This document shows, one piece after another, positions 8,245-17,989 of a DNA stretch of 64,000 nucleotides. The DNA is from Cupriavidus sp. P-10 (GTDB taxonomy: Bacteria > Pseudomonadota > Gammaproteobacteria > Burkholderiales > Burkholderiaceae). The stretch's first letter is position 1. Each line of letters begins with the position of its first letter. The translations under genes were made by a program, and so were the position numbers. The stretch spans positions 1,736,001 through 1,800,000 of the forward strand of contig NZ_AP025171.1 in the NCBI RefSeq assembly GCF_003402535.2, read 5' to 3'. The notes below the pieces were generated by a model. That model was given only the letters and a program-made list of their open reading frames with translations, had not been told where the DNA came from and made no database searches.

Positions 8245-9261
8245 ATGCTGACACCTGACCAGCAACTGGCCATGGTCGCGCAGGCCGCGCGCGCCCCGAG
8301 TGCCCACAATATCCAGCCGGCCCGCTGGCACTTTGCCGGCGACCGCATCCTGCTGCTGGAAGACCCGGCGCGCTGGCTGTCCGTGGGCGACCCGACCGGC
8401 CGGGACAACCAGATCGCGCTGGGCATGGCGTGGGAAGGCATGGCGCTGGCTTTATCGACGATCGGCATTTCGCTTTCCCCGCCGGAGACTGAGGCGTTGC
8501 CTTACCCGCCCCCAGCCGCCGGCTTGCGGGTCGCGGCCTCCGGCCAGCTCCGGCCCGGTGCCAGCGCGGATTCCCTGGCCGCCGCCCCGGACCACCGCCG
8601 CGCCTGGCGCGGCACGTTCGCCCGTGCCGACGCCGCGCAGTTCGCGGCCATGGACCAATGCATCGCCGCGCATGCCGGGGTTGCCATGGTGGCGGAACTG
8701 GCCAGCACAGCGCAGTTCGCCAAATGGCATGACGACGCCGCGGCGGCCGCCTTCCACGATCCGGCCTTTGCGCGCGAGCTTTTCTACTGGCTGCGCCTGT
8801 CCCCGCGCGCCGCTGGCTGGGCCCGCGACGGACTGTCGGCCGAGTGCATGGCGCTGTCGCGCTGGGAAGCGATGGCAGCATCGGTCGCACTGCGGCCCAC
8901 GGTAGTGCGCGTGCTGGCAGCGCTGTCGCTGACCGGGGTACTGGCCGGGGACGGCGCCAAGGTCAACAGTGCCGCCCGGATCGTGCTGATCCACGCCGCG
9001 CGCGACGTGACGGACTTCGAGGTCGGGCGCCGCTGGTACCGCTTCTGGCTGGACATGGCCAGCCGGGGCATCGCCGGCGTGCCGATGTCGGCGCTGGCCG
9101 ATTCGCCCCGCCACGCCGCATTGCTGACGGAGTGCCAGGCGCTTCCAGCGGGGCACCGGCTGGTCAACGTGATGCGTTTCGGCCCAGTCGCTGGCGTAGC
9201 GATCCCCCGCAGTGCCAGGCTGCCAGCGTCGGAGCTGTTGCAGGCGGACGGCCCGCGCTAG
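8245..9261 (+). CDS. Acg-type nitroreductase-family flavoprotein
   Basis: This 338-residue protein has the FMN-binding start of the nitroreductase fold (APSAHNIQPARW, residues 17-28), followed by an RWLSVGDPTGRDNQIALG block like that in mycobacterial Acg-type enzymes. The C-terminal half has the second FMN-contact region (ARIVLIHAA, then EVGRRWYRFWLDMASRGI). It would be a homodimeric flavoenzyme oxidising or reducing a small molecule or a peptide. The start at 8245 is 2 bp after the GNAT stop. Its TAG stop overlaps, in the palindrome CTAG, the stop of the convergent cytochrome lipoprotein gene. As last gene of the operon, it pairs with the E1-like protein in the way the two domains are fused in MoeY-type proteins. 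Confidence 0.85.
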   Translation: MLTPDQQLAMVAQAARAPSAHNIQPARWHFAGDRILLLEDPARWLSVGDPTGRDNQIALGMAWEGMALALSTIGISLSPPETEALPYPPPAAGLRVAASGQLRPGASADSLAAAPDHRRAWRGTFARADAAQFAAMDQCIAAHAGVAMVAELASTAQFAKWHDDAAAAAFHDPAFARELFYWLRLSPRAAGWARDGLSAECMALSRWEAMAASVALRPTVVRVLAALSLTGVLAGDGAKVNSAARIVLIHAARDVTDFEVGRRWYRFWLDMASRGIAGVPMSALADSPRHAALLTECQALPAGHRLVNVMRFGPVAGVAIPRSARLPASELLQADGPR

Positions 9262-10913
9262 AGCAGCTTCAGGAATTCCAGCAGCGCGTCCTTGTCGCTT
9301 TCCGACAGGGCGGTGAACTCCCGCTCGTGGCCCCGGTTGTCCCGCCCCGCGGTCGTGGTGTCATAGAGCACCGGGCTCGACCATGGCTGGTAGTGCGGCG
9401 GATAAACCCACGTTCCTTGCGCGCCGGACCGCCCGGCGATCCCCACGCTGGCGTAGTCCAGCGCATGGCCGCCCACCCAGAACCGGCGCGGCCGCGCCTC
9501 CGGATGCATCAGATGCCACAGCGTGGGAACCGAGCCATTGTGCAGATAAGGCGCCGTCGCCCAAAGGCCCGACAGTACGGGTGCTACATAGCCGCCGGTG
9601 TTGGCCGCATCGATATGCCTGCCCAGCGCCGAGCGCCCGATGGCCTGCAGCAGGCTCGCATCGATCGCCTGCCAGCGCGTGGCATCGGTGCCAAGCTCCG
9701 CCTGCGCCACCAGCCGGTTGGGATAGCTGACCAGCCGGGGCCGTGCCGTGTCTACGTCCATGTCCTGGCTGTAGCGGCCATGGCACTGCGCGCACTGCGC
9801 CGCGTAGATGCCGGCGCCGCGTGCCGCGCGGACCCGGTCGACTGGTCCGGGAAACGGCGGCGGCTTGTAGCACGCCATGAACCGCATCACGTCTTCCACC
9901 TGCGGGATGGCGCGGCTGGCGCGATCCGGCGGCATGCCCATGGTCGGCACGGTAAAGAACGCCACGATATGCGCGAGTCGCCCGGGGTCATTGGGGTCAT
10001 CCGAGGCAACCGGCGCAAAGCGCGCCGCGCCCTTGCTGGTATAGACCCCGTCATAGAGCAGCGAAGAACGCAGTTGCCGGTCGCCCAGTTCCGGGATCGA
10101 CGTCGAGCCGCTCGCGTCCGCTCCGCCAGAGAGCAGATGGAACTGGAACTTCAGCGCCGCCACGCCATTGGTGCTGCCGGCCGCGCCATTGCTGAACGGC
10201 AACGGCGCATCGCCCCTGGCCGCGAGTTCGTCGATCCGCTTGACCAGCCGCGGCCATACGAACCTGCGGATGGTCGCCAGTTCATCCGCCGAGGTATCGG
10301 GATACAGCCGCGGAATGGCGGCCAGCAGCTTGTCGGGGTCGGACTTGACCCGCTTGACCGCCTGGTAGACCGCGTTGACGAAGCCGTCGAGATTGAGCGA
10401 GGTATTCGGCAAACCCAGCCACACCTTGCCGGTCGGTTGACCGTCCTTGCCGTAGGTCACCCCCGCATGGCACGCGGCGCACCCCAGGTTCGAGACTTCC
10501 AGCCGGATCCTGGGCAGGTCGCGGCCAACGTTGCCGCTGACGATGCCAAGCGGCTTGTCGAACCCTGGCTGCTGCGCAAGCGGCCAGTTCAGGATGCCGT
10601 CGGGATAGATAAACCCGAACTCGCGCAGTGCGCGCCGCAGTGTCTCCGGCGCAGGTGCCGCATCCGGGGCGTTGGCCAGCACCAGCGCGGTCGTCGCCAG
10701 CTTCCACGGCAGCGCATTGGTCTCGAGCGTATCGGTGCTCAGGCCGCCAAAGTCGTCGAACACAAAGCGGGCCGCGCCGATCTGCTCCGGCGTGCCACCG
10801 GCGGCAAACCCGCGCATGACCGTGGATTCTCCGTCGGCATAGCCACGCAGGAAGTCGCAGCCCGTCAGCGTGGACAGCAGCAGCCCTATGGTGATTGCGC
10901 GTGCAAGAGGCAT
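9258..10913 (-). CDS. Di-heme c-type cytochrome lipoprotein
   Basis: This 551-residue protein starts MPLARAITIG and has a lipobox LTGC with Cys19, so it should be a membrane-anchored periplasmic lipoprotein. Two c-type haem sites are visible: CAACH at residues 145-149 and CAQCH at 374-378. The C-terminal half (VLSGLWATAPYLHNGSVPTL) resembles di-haem cytochromes with an 'LHNGS' loop, as in the cytochrome-c peroxidase and RoxA-like groups. The longer frame reaching to 10976 is unlikely because the signal sequence begins at 10913. Partner and electron donor are not encoded next to it. It is convergent with the nitroreductase, their stop codons sharing CTAG. Confidence 0.85.
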   Translation of the reverse strand: MPLARAITIGLLLSTLTGCDFLRGYADGESTVMRGFAAGGTPEQIGAARFVFDDFGGLSTDTLETNALPWKLATTALVLANAPDAAPAPETLRRALREFGFIYPDGILNWPLAQQPGFDKPLGIVSGNVGRDLPRIRLEVSNLGCAACHAGVTYGKDGQPTGKVWLGLPNTSLNLDGFVNAVYQAVKRVKSDPDKLLAAIPRLYPDTSADELATIRRFVWPRLVKRIDELAARGDAPLPFSNGAAGSTNGVAALKFQFHLLSGGADASGSTSIPELGDRQLRSSLLYDGVYTSKGAARFAPVASDDPNDPGRLAHIVAFFTVPTMGMPPDRASRAIPQVEDVMRFMACYKPPPFPGPVDRVRAARGAGIYAAQCAQCHGRYSQDMDVDTARPRLVSYPNRLVAQAELGTDATRWQAIDASLLQAIGRSALGRHIDAANTGGYVAPVLSGLWATAPYLHNGSVPTLWHLMHPEARPRRFWVGGHALDYASVGIAGRSGAQGTWVYPPHYQPWSSPVLYDTTTAGRDNRGHEREFTALSESDKDALLEFLKLL

Positions 10914-11039
10914 TGTTGTCCCAGTGGACGAAGCTTCGCATTTTAATCTGCCGGGGACATCTGTCGAAATATTCAAATCTCGTCATCACCGTCCAGGACG
11001 AAGTTTGCAGGCGGTCAGCATGCGAAGCCGCCACGGCGC

Positions 11040-11073
11040 AAAAAAAAACGGCGGGCTTCCGAAGAAGCCCGCC
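11040..11073 (-). terminator. Intrinsic terminator of the OxlT-like gene
   Basis: A perfect 10-bp stem (arms GGCGGGCTTC and GAAGCCCGCC, loop CGAA) is followed on the minus strand by nine T residues. It lies 46 bp past the stop of the MFS gene. This is a textbook Rho-independent terminator. Confidence 0.9.
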
Positions 11074-11119
11074 CAGTCAGCTACCAGTGGATCGGTCTAT
11101 CTGCAGCGCCGCGCGTGGA

Positions 11120-12442
11120 CTAAGCCGCCACTTGTGCGCCAGCTGCAGCGGATTCTTTCGCAAACTTCTGCCTCGCGGTCGCAACGTGCGAGGCCAGCAC
11201 CGGCCGCAGCACCATGATGGCAAGGAACGCAGCCGTCAGGTCCATCACCGCCACCGTGTAGAGCACCGTCGACCACGTGCCGGTGGCTTCCATCAGCAGG
11301 TTGCCGATCGGGACGAACAGCGCGCCGATGCCCTTGGCGGTGTACAGCACGCCGTAGATCTTGCCGATGTGCTTGGTGCCGAAGGCGTCGCCGGCCAGTG
11401 CCGAGAACAGCGAGTAGACCTCGCCCCAGGCCAGGAACACCACGCCCGACAGGATCAGGAAGGCATACGGGTTGCTGCCGAAGTAGCCCAGCGCGATGAT
11501 GCCCAGCCCTTCCAGCGTGAAGGCGATCACCATGGTCTTTTCACGGCCGATGTTGTCCGAGATCCAGCCGAACAGCGGACGCGAGATGCCGTTCATGATG
11601 CGGTCGAGCATCAGGGCGAGCGGCAACGCAGCCATCACGAAGAAGTGCAGGTCGACCTGGAATTCCTTCACGCCCAGATCCTTGGCAATGACGCCCAGCT
11701 GTGCCACGGCCATCATGCCGCCGGTGACCACCAGCACGAACATGACCAGCATCAGCCAGAACAGCTTGGTGCACAGGGCTTCCTTGAGGGTGTAGTCGCG
11801 CGTGGCCTGGGCCAGCTTCTTCGACCCCCGCACCTCGCCGGTCTTGGGCGAGCGCAGGAACCACGCCGCGACAAAGGCCAGCGATCCTTGCAGCAGGCCA
11901 AAGAACAGGAAGGTGTGCTGGAAGCCCTGCGACTCGATCATCGCCGCGATCGGCAGGATGGTTGCCGCTGAGCCCGCGCCATAGCCGCCGGCGGTCAGGC
12001 CGACCGCGAGGCCGCGGCGGTCCGGGAACCACTTGAGCGCGTTGTTGATGCAGGTCGCGTAGATCGAACCCACGCCCATGCCGCCGACCGCCGCGCCGAC
12101 ATAGAAGCCCATCAGCGTGGTCGCCTGCGAGTTGATGCACCACGCCGTGCCGATGAGGATCGCGCCGAAGGCCACCATCATGCGCGGCCCGAACTTGTCG
12201 ATGAAGTAGCCCTCGATCGGCGCCAGCCAGGTCTGCACCAGCACGAACACGGTAAAGGCAATCTGGATGCTGGCACGCGACCAGCCGTAGGTTTCCTGGA
12301 TTTCGGGCACAAACAGGGTCCAGGCGTACTGGATGTTCGCGGTCGCGATCATACAGACCACGCCGACGACCAGCTGGATCCAGCGCGTGGACTCGGAAGT
12401 CCCGTGATTGGGGCTCAACGCCCCTGCCGTTGCGTTACTCAT
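11120..12442 (-). CDS. Oxalate/formate antiporter-like MFS transporter
   Basis: This 440-residue, 12-helix carrier closely follows the OxlT pattern: an N-terminal helix with IQYAWTLFVPEIQETYGWS, the loop DKFGPRMM, the motif FPDRRGLAVGLTAGGYGAGSA in the middle, and NGISRPLFGWISDNIGRE in the second half. Members exchange oxalate for formate or import small carboxylates. AAGGAG lies 8 nt before the ATG, and a strong terminator follows. No formyl-CoA transferase or oxalyl-CoA decarboxylase is present in the window, so the substrate could be another monocarboxylate or dicarboxylate. It stands alone as a one-gene unit. Confidence 0.88.
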   Translation of the reverse strand: MSNATAGALSPNHGTSESTRWIQLVVGVVCMIATANIQYAWTLFVPEIQETYGWSRASIQIAFTVFVLVQTWLAPIEGYFIDKFGPRMMVAFGAILIGTAWCINSQATTLMGFYVGAAVGGMGVGSIYATCINNALKWFPDRRGLAVGLTAGGYGAGSAATILPIAAMIESQGFQHTFLFFGLLQGSLAFVAAWFLRSPKTGEVRGSKKLAQATRDYTLKEALCTKLFWLMLVMFVLVVTGGMMAVAQLGVIAKDLGVKEFQVDLHFFVMAALPLALMLDRIMNGISRPLFGWISDNIGREKTMVIAFTLEGLGIIALGYFGSNPYAFLILSGVVFLAWGEVYSLFSALAGDAFGTKHIGKIYGVLYTAKGIGALFVPIGNLLMEATGTWSTVLYTVAVMDLTAAFLAIMVLRPVLASHVATARQKFAKESAAAGAQVAA

Positions 12443-12679
12443 AGCGCGCTCCTTGAACCGTGCGTTTCGGGAAATCCGTGGGAATGGATGAAGGTGGGGA
12501 CGCCATGCGCGTCAACTTGCAGGTGGCTCCTGGCATTTTCTGTCTCCTGTGTCGTTGGCATTTACTGCCTTTTATCGCGACGCCTGATCGACGTCTCCCG
12601 CACTCACCTGTTTCCAAATCCGAGTAGCGATGGGATACACAGTATGTGATATATCAAGTAAGTCAAGGCGAACCAGCGG

Positions 12680-12917
12680 CAGGGTTTTCACTAGCCCAGC
12701 GATTAATGAGGGAAGTGGCTGGAAAACGTAATTCAGGTTATTTCCGCATCAGTGCGTGGGGCACATGAATAAGCCGCGTATATTCCCGGAAATCCAATAC
12801 CGACGCGGCATTGCGGCGAGTCTTGACGATCACCTCAAAAGCAGGTCAAATGCAGACCAACGCAGAAACATTGCGATTTTGTAATGTTTCTGGGAAAATC
12901 AGGGTTTTCACCAGCCC
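12680..12917. repeat. Direct repeat, two copies of an 18-bp motif
   Basis: CAGGGTTTTCACTAGCCC at 12680-12697 and CAGGGTTTTCACCAGCCC at 12900-12917 differ at one base. They are the only copies I noticed in the window. They may be protein-binding sites or the ends of a lost element; the 202 bp between them contain no gene. Confidence 0.5.
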
Positions 12918-12975
12918 GAATCAGAAGGCGGCAAAATAAGATTCCTGATTAATATCGATCCTGAATAATAAGAAT

Positions 12976-13005
12976 AAAAAAAAGCCCGCAGGCGTCCCGG
13001 CGGGC
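12976..13005 (-). terminator. Orphan terminator-like hairpin
   Basis: GCCCGC and GCGGGC arms (6 bp, plus an inner GG/CC pair) are followed on the minus strand by eight T residues. Nothing to its right on the minus strand looks like a gene, so it may be left from a deleted gene or may stop antisense transcription. Confidence 0.5.
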
Positions 13006-13349
13006 GGAGTCATGGTGCGGGACATCAGCCGCAACATGTCATGCATTTATAAGCGATTATCTGCGGCAAATAAATAGGGGTGCGACTAATGGAATACCCG
13101 TTGTCTGTGTACGCGACAGCACAGTGCGGGGCTACACCAGCTGCGGCCAGCAGCCTCTGATCCCATTCGCCCAATTCTGCGTTTCATTGCGCACGAGGCG
13201 TGTCCCGCATATGCAAGCCTGGCACGCCCCGTCCGAAAAGGCGCGTCGGCACGCCGCCCGGCATTCCGCCACCCCGCGAACCCAACGCCGCGCCCAGGCG
13301 GCGTTTCGCCTTTTCTCCGGAAAGCGCACGACGCAAGGAGCCCCAGGCA

Positions 13350-14152
13350 TGGAAGACCTCAGCGATATCAAGATCACGCAGCGAGACCTGCTCAAGGCTG
13401 GCGCTGCCTCGGCCACCGGCATCGCCCTGCCCGCCGCTGCGCAGGACACTGCGGCCAGCGGCTCGCAGGTTGCACAGACCGCAACGCGATCACCGAGGTT
13501 GCGGGGAGCAAGGCATGAAGCCCTTCACGCCATCGCGCAGCACGCCGGCCTGGATCCGCGCCAGGCGGTGTTCTAGAACAGCCAGGTCCGCGCCGGCGGG
13601 CGCAGCGTGCCGCTGGCGAGCATTGCCGTGAGCGCCCCCGAAGGCAGCCTGGCGGCCGAGGATGTGCTGGAGTTCGGCGACCTCGACAAGCGCTACCAGC
13701 AATCCACCTTCGGCGGCCATTTCGTCGAGGCGGCGGTCGATGCCGCCACCGGCGAGATCCGCGTGCGGCGCATGCTGGCGGTCTGCGCCGCGGGCCGCAT
13801 CCTCAATCCCAAGTCGGCACGCAGCCAGGTGATCGGTGCCATGACCATGGGCGTGGGCGCGGCGCTGATGGAGGAGCTGGCCATCGACAAGCGGCTGGGC
13901 TGCTTCATCAACCACGACCTGGCCGGCTACGAGGTGCCGGTGCATGGCGATATCCCGCACCAGGAGGTCATCTTCCTCGACGAGACCGACCCGCTCTCTT
14001 CGCCGATGAAAGCCAAGGGCGTGGGCGAACTGGGCATCGCCGGCGTGGCGGCGGCCGTCGCCAACGCGGTCTACAACGCCTGCGGCGTGCGCGTGCGCGA
14101 CTACCCGATCACGCTGGACAAGCTTCTGCCGAAGCTGCCACTGCAGGCTTGA
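13350..14152 (+). pseudogene. Remnant of a PaoABC/YagTSR-type periplasmic aldehyde oxidase: head of the Fe-S subunit joined to tail of the molybdenum subunit
   Basis: The first 30 codons encode an export-like leader (ITQRDLLKAGAASATGIALP) of the kind found on YagT/PaoA iron-sulfur subunits, but with QR in place of the twin arginine. From about 13570 the same frame encodes about 190 residues typical of the C-terminus of the PaoC/xanthine dehydrogenase large subunit, including STFGGHFVEAAVD and KAKGVGELGIAG, which holds the conserved catalytic Glu of the family. An in-frame TAG at 13574 separates the halves. The [2Fe-2S] domains, the whole FAD subunit and most of the molybdenum subunit are absent; a normal PaoC is over 700 residues. 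A large internal deletion is the simplest explanation. The remnant's end overlaps pgaD on the other strand by 44 bp. Confidence 0.75.
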
Positions 14153-14603
14153 CCGGCGCGACCATCCATTCGTAACCCAGCCGCACGCCGGCGATGCCGC
14201 CGTCGTGGTCGTGGTCGATGACCGTCACCTTGGCCCGCTGCAGCGCCTCTACGCGCTGGCCCGGCAGGCCGAAGCTGGCCACCAGCTCGTCGTCGCCCAG
14301 CGGCGGCAGTGGCTTGCGACGGTCCATGCCGGAGAAGCGGATCTGGTTGTACAGCGCCCACGCCAGCAGCACCACGCCGTTGAACACGCCCACCAGCACG
14401 TACACCGACAGCGTGCCCATGGTGGGCATCATCGCGGACCAGAACGGCACGTCGAGGCCGGTCGACGCTTCCAGCAGGATGTCGCGGATGCCGCTGGCAA
14501 AGAGGTAGAAGAAGCCGATCCACGCCAGCGCGGTCAGCACCGCGTCGAACGCCCAGCGCAGCGGTGCGCGCCGGGTGCGGATGATCATGTTGTCGGGATT
14601 CAT
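14109..14603 (-). CDS. pgaD: PgaD-like poly-GlcNAc synthase accessory protein
   Basis: This is a 164-residue protein with two membrane helices ([20 protein letters not shown] and [20 protein letters not shown]) and a cytosolic C-terminal part. It follows pgaC with a 4-bp ATGA overlap. PgaD is the small partner that, with PgaC, responds to cyclic-di-GMP and makes poly-beta-1,6-N-acetylglucosamine. Sequence conservation of PgaD is low, so the name rests on size, topology and position. Its last 14 codons lie opposite the 3' end of the oxidase remnant. Confidence 0.85.
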   Translation of the reverse strand: MNPDNMIIRTRRAPLRWAFDAVLTALAWIGFFYLFASGIRDILLEASTGLDVPFWSAMMPTMGTLSVYVLVGVFNGVVLLAWALYNQIRFSGMDRRKPLPPLGDDELVASFGLPGQRVEALQRAKVTVIDHDHDGGIAGVRLGYEWMVAPVKPAVAASAEACPA

Positions 14604-15937
14604 GACGATTTCATCGATTGGATGCCGCGATCGGGACTGTCCCAGCGCGCGCGCTTGCGCCGGGTCTTGAGCATGACCTTGGGGAAGGCCAGCAGCGTGG
14701 TGAACATGCCGACCAGCCAGTACGCCAACGGGTACCAGATGATCCAGTACAGCGTGCGCCCCAGGCGCGGCTCGTAGCGCCGGTCGATCGCCACGCTGAT
14801 CATGAACTGCAATATGCAGACCGCCGCCAGCACCATGCCGGTAAAGCCCGGCGGCATCAGCTTCTGGATGCGGATATGCTGCGGCAGCTCGACGAAGTGC
14901 CCCAGCGCCCACAGCACGATCGACATGGCAAAGGCAAAGGCCCAGCCCGCCGACAGGCAGTACTCCGCCATCAGCGGCCACAGCCGGCGGTGGCGCCAGA
15001 TCCAGATCGAGCGCACGTTCTTCATGAAGACCTCGGCGCCGCCCTGGGCCCAGCGCAGCCGCTGCTTGAACAGGCCGCGCACGGTCTCGGGCATCAGGAT
15101 CCAGCACAGCGCGCGCGGTTCGTAGAAGATCGACCAGTGGTCGCGCTGCAGCTTCCAGCTGATGTCGATGTCCTCGGTGATCATGTCCAGGCTCCAGTAG
15201 CCGACGCGGTCCAGCGCGCGGCGGCGGAACGCGGCGACCACGCCGGACACGGTGAAGACCTGGCCATAGACGCGCTGGGTGCGCTTGATCAGCCCGATGA
15301 TCGACGAGAACTCGCCAACCTGGATGCGCCCCACCAGCGTGGAGCGCGTGCGGATGCGCGGGTTGCCGGTGACCGCGCCGACGCGCGGGTTGGCCACCAT
15401 CGGCGCGACCAGGTAGGCCGCGGCGTCCGGGTCCAGCGCCGCGTCGCCGTCGATGCAGACCAGGTACTCGCCGCGCGCGGCCAGCGCGCCCATGCGCAGG
15501 GCCATCGCCTTGCCCTGGTTCTGCGCCAGGTGCACCACGCGCAGCCGTTCATGGCGCTGCGCCAGCGCTTCCAGCACGGCGCCGGTGCCGTCGCGCGAGC
15601 CGTCGTTGATGGCGATCACCTCGAAGTTGGGATAGCGTTGTCCCAGCGCGGCCAGCAGCGTCTCTTCGCCGCTCTGCTCTTCGTTGTAGCAGGGCACCAG
15701 GATCGAGATGAACGGCGCGCCGGGCACCTGGGGCGCCTCGCGCTGCGCGCCCCACTGCCATTTGCGCTCCCAATGCAGCCAGAAGTACACGCCCCCGGCC
15801 ATCCACAAGCCGGACATGAACAGCGGATAGAAGAACACGAAGGCCAGCAGCAGGTCGCCGGTGGCAAGCGCGGCCAGCGCGAACGGCAGCGCCAGCGCGA
15901 CGCACAGGATGGCCAGGGCAAACAGTCTTTCGATCAT
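14600..15937 (-). CDS. pgaC: PgaC/IcaA-type N-acetylglucosaminyltransferase (poly-GlcNAc synthase)
   Basis: This 445-residue inner-membrane family 2 glycosyltransferase polymerises UDP-GlcNAc into poly-beta-1,6-GlcNAc. Two helices precede the catalytic domain. The catalytic residues are all present: Asp112 in AINDGS, DGD at 163-165, Asp256 in TEDID, and QRLRW at 292-296. Two to three helices follow. It overlaps pgaB by 4 bp upstream and pgaD by 4 bp downstream. Length matches the family. Confidence 0.96.
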   Translation of the reverse strand: MIERLFALAILCVALALPFALAALATGDLLLAFVFFYPLFMSGLWMAGGVYFWLHWERKWQWGAQREAPQVPGAPFISILVPCYNEEQSGEETLLAALGQRYPNFEVIAINDGSRDGTGAVLEALAQRHERLRVVHLAQNQGKAMALRMGALAARGEYLVCIDGDAALDPDAAAYLVAPMVANPRVGAVTGNPRIRTRSTLVGRIQVGEFSSIIGLIKRTQRVYGQVFTVSGVVAAFRRRALDRVGYWSLDMITEDIDISWKLQRDHWSIFYEPRALCWILMPETVRGLFKQRLRWAQGGAEVFMKNVRSIWIWRHRRLWPLMAEYCLSAGWAFAFAMSIVLWALGHFVELPQHIRIQKLMPPGFTGMVLAAVCILQFMISVAIDRRYEPRLGRTLYWIIWYPLAYWLVGMFTTLLAFPKVMLKTRRKRARWDSPDRGIQSMKSS

Positions 15938-17964
15938 GGTGCGGGGTACCAGGCGTTAGACAGCGCCGGGCGGATCACGTCGAGCCGGGGCTGGTTGTTC
16001 AGGAAGTCGTCGGGGTAGTAGCCGAAGCTGCGCGCGCCGCGCTGCTGCAGGCGCTGCATCCAGCCGGCCAGCACCTTGCTGTCGACCGGGCTTGCGGCCC
16101 CACCTTCGGGCTTGCGCCAGTCGCGCGCCTGCAACTCGAACACCGTGCGCCGGAGCGCGCCGGGACGCTGCGCCACCGCATCGACGATGCGGTCGAGCCA
16201 CTGGTTCTCCCGGCCGCGCGGCACCTGCTCCATGTACGGCATCGCCATCGGTGCGGTCCAGTCATATGCCGCCAGGAAGTCGTCGAGGTTCTGCGCGAAC
16301 CAGGCTTCGCTTTCCGGCTGCAGGATGGGCATGGCAAAGATGTTGCGCGCGGTCTTGATCGCGGGGCCGCGGATCGCGCGCACGCGCTGCGTCAGCTCCT
16401 GCGTGAAATCGACCAGCGCCCGGCTCTTCACGCGCGTCCAGCGCTGCATGATCTCCGGGTCGGCGCGCAGCGCGGCAATGTTGTCCGGCAGCCCGGCCTT
16501 GCGGTACGCGGCCAGTGCCGGCGCGCTGGCGTCCTCGAAGTCGCTGAGGATGGCATCGTCGTGGAACAGGAGGCCCTCGAAGAAGGCGTGGCGGGCCAGG
16601 TCTTCATAGACTTCGGTGATGCGCTGGCGCGCCACCGGGTCGAACGGCGACAGGCGGCGGTACTGCTTCGCGTCGACCTCTGCGTGGTGGGTGGCCGGGT
16701 CCCAGCGCGTCACGCGCGGCAGCGACGGGTCCATGTCGAAGCTCAGCACCGGCATCCAGGCGTAGACCTTGACGTTGGTGCGGTTGTCGAGCTGCCATGC
16801 CACGCGGTTGAACAGGTCGGCGCGCATCGGCAGCCAGCGGTTCGGGAAGTACACCGACTTGACCAGGCCGTCGCCATCGTCGTCGGAGAAGGCCTGCAGG
16901 AAGACCGTATTGATCTTCAGGTCGTAGATGCGCTGCACCAGCTGGTCGAGGTTGCGGTTGAGCTGGGCCGGGTCCGGGTCATAGACGTAGTCCAGGTCGA
17001 CGTGCGCGACGCGCATGGCGCTCGGCTCTTCCATCGTGGCCACCGACTGCGCGAAGGCGCGCAGGCCGGGGTTGTCGGCGAGCAGCATGCGCGCGCCGGA
17101 CATCAGCTTGTCGACCTTGGCCAGGCCGTCTTCCAGCGTCAGCGCCATCTGGTAGCCGTTCTCGCCGATGATGCGCAGCGCGGTGCCGCCTTCGGCGCCG
17201 TACGGCCAGATCCACACGCGCACCGGCTTGCCGGTGACGGCCTGGATCTTCTTCGTGATGCGCTGCACGTCGGTGCGCACGCGCGCCTCGTAGGCGGCGT
17301 CGGTCTCATAGCGGCCGGTGCCCGCGTCGAAGCCGCGCACCGCCGCGGCCGGCTCGGTGTTGCCTTGCGGGTTGGCGTTGATGCCGTAGTGCAGGGCGTC
17401 CGTGTGCGCGCCGATCTCGACCAGCCCGGAGGCGGAAATCTCGCGCAGTTGCTGCCAGGTCAGCAGCCGGTCGCGCGCGGTCGGCGTGCCGCCGAAATCG
17501 ACCGGCTGGCCCGCCGGCGTGTCGAGCCACGCGCCCACCGGCGCCAGCACCGCGGGCCAGCGGTAGGCCTTCAGAATCGGCAGCACGCGCGCATGGAAGC
17601 TGCGGTAGCCGTCATCGAAGGTCAGCAGCACCGCGCGCGCCGGCAACGGCTTGCCGCCGCGGCGCGCGGCCAGCACCTGGTCGACCGAGACCGCCTGGTA
17701 GCCGTTCTCGCGCAGCCAGGCCAGCTGGCCGATCAGGTGGTCGGTCCGCACGCTCAGGTAGGCCTGGTCAGGGTCCTTGTCCTCGACGTCGTGGTAGGCC
17801 AGCACCACCAGGTGGTTGTCTGGCCAGGGCTGTTCGGCGGCGGCGAGCGGGCGCTGCGCCGGCGGCGTGAACACCGGGATGTCCTTGGCGCAGCCGGCCA
17901 GCAGGCATGCGGCCAGCAGCAGCCAGAGCAGGCGGCGCCAGGCGTGCAGCGGAAATCGTGTCAT
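15934..17964 (-). CDS. pgaB: PgaB-type poly-GlcNAc deacetylase lipoprotein
   Basis: This 676-residue lipoprotein (lipobox LLAGC, Cys25) has an N-terminal polysaccharide deacetylase domain with VLAYHDVED and TFDDG at 115-119. Its C-terminal half is the glycoside hydrolase-like domain of PgaB, with [12 protein letters not shown] at about residue 320. It partially deacetylates the polymer in the periplasm, which is needed for export through PgaA. It starts 25 bp after the pgaA stop. The catalytic Asp pair is intact. Confidence 0.95.
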   Translation of the reverse strand: MTRFPLHAWRRLLWLLLAACLLAGCAKDIPVFTPPAQRPLAAAEQPWPDNHLVVLAYHDVEDKDPDQAYLSVRTDHLIGQLAWLRENGYQAVSVDQVLAARRGGKPLPARAVLLTFDDGYRSFHARVLPILKAYRWPAVLAPVGAWLDTPAGQPVDFGGTPTARDRLLTWQQLREISASGLVEIGAHTDALHYGINANPQGNTEPAAAVRGFDAGTGRYETDAAYEARVRTDVQRITKKIQAVTGKPVRVWIWPYGAEGGTALRIIGENGYQMALTLEDGLAKVDKLMSGARMLLADNPGLRAFAQSVATMEEPSAMRVAHVDLDYVYDPDPAQLNRNLDQLVQRIYDLKINTVFLQAFSDDDGDGLVKSVYFPNRWLPMRADLFNRVAWQLDNRTNVKVYAWMPVLSFDMDPSLPRVTRWDPATHHAEVDAKQYRRLSPFDPVARQRITEVYEDLARHAFFEGLLFHDDAILSDFEDASAPALAAYRKAGLPDNIAALRADPEIMQRWTRVKSRALVDFTQELTQRVRAIRGPAIKTARNIFAMPILQPESEAWFAQNLDDFLAAYDWTAPMAMPYMEQVPRGRENQWLDRIVDAVAQRPGALRRTVFELQARDWRKPEGGAASPVDSKVLAGWMQRLQQRGARSFGYYPDDFLNNQPRLDVIRPALSNAWYPAP

Positions 17965-17989
17965 GGCGGGGTCCGGGTCAGAGTCGGGA

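Larger units (their letters stand above)
12443..13349. other. Gene-poor AT-richer region between OxlT-like gene and oxidase remnant
   Basis: No convincing gene is seen in these 907 bp. The part from about 12620 to 13110 is clearly richer in A and T than its surroundings. It holds the 5' region of the OxlT-like gene (TTGACT at 12661-12666 on the minus strand is a possible -35 element), a duplicated 18-bp motif at 12680 and 12900, and a minus-strand terminator-like hairpin at 12976-13005 with no gene in front of it. Short frames here look non-coding. Confidence 0.6.

Noticed and set aside
13132..13449. Minus-strand 105-residue frame that might account for the orphan terminator
   Set aside because: It is antisense to the oxidase remnant's leader, has no ribosome site and shows shadow-like composition.
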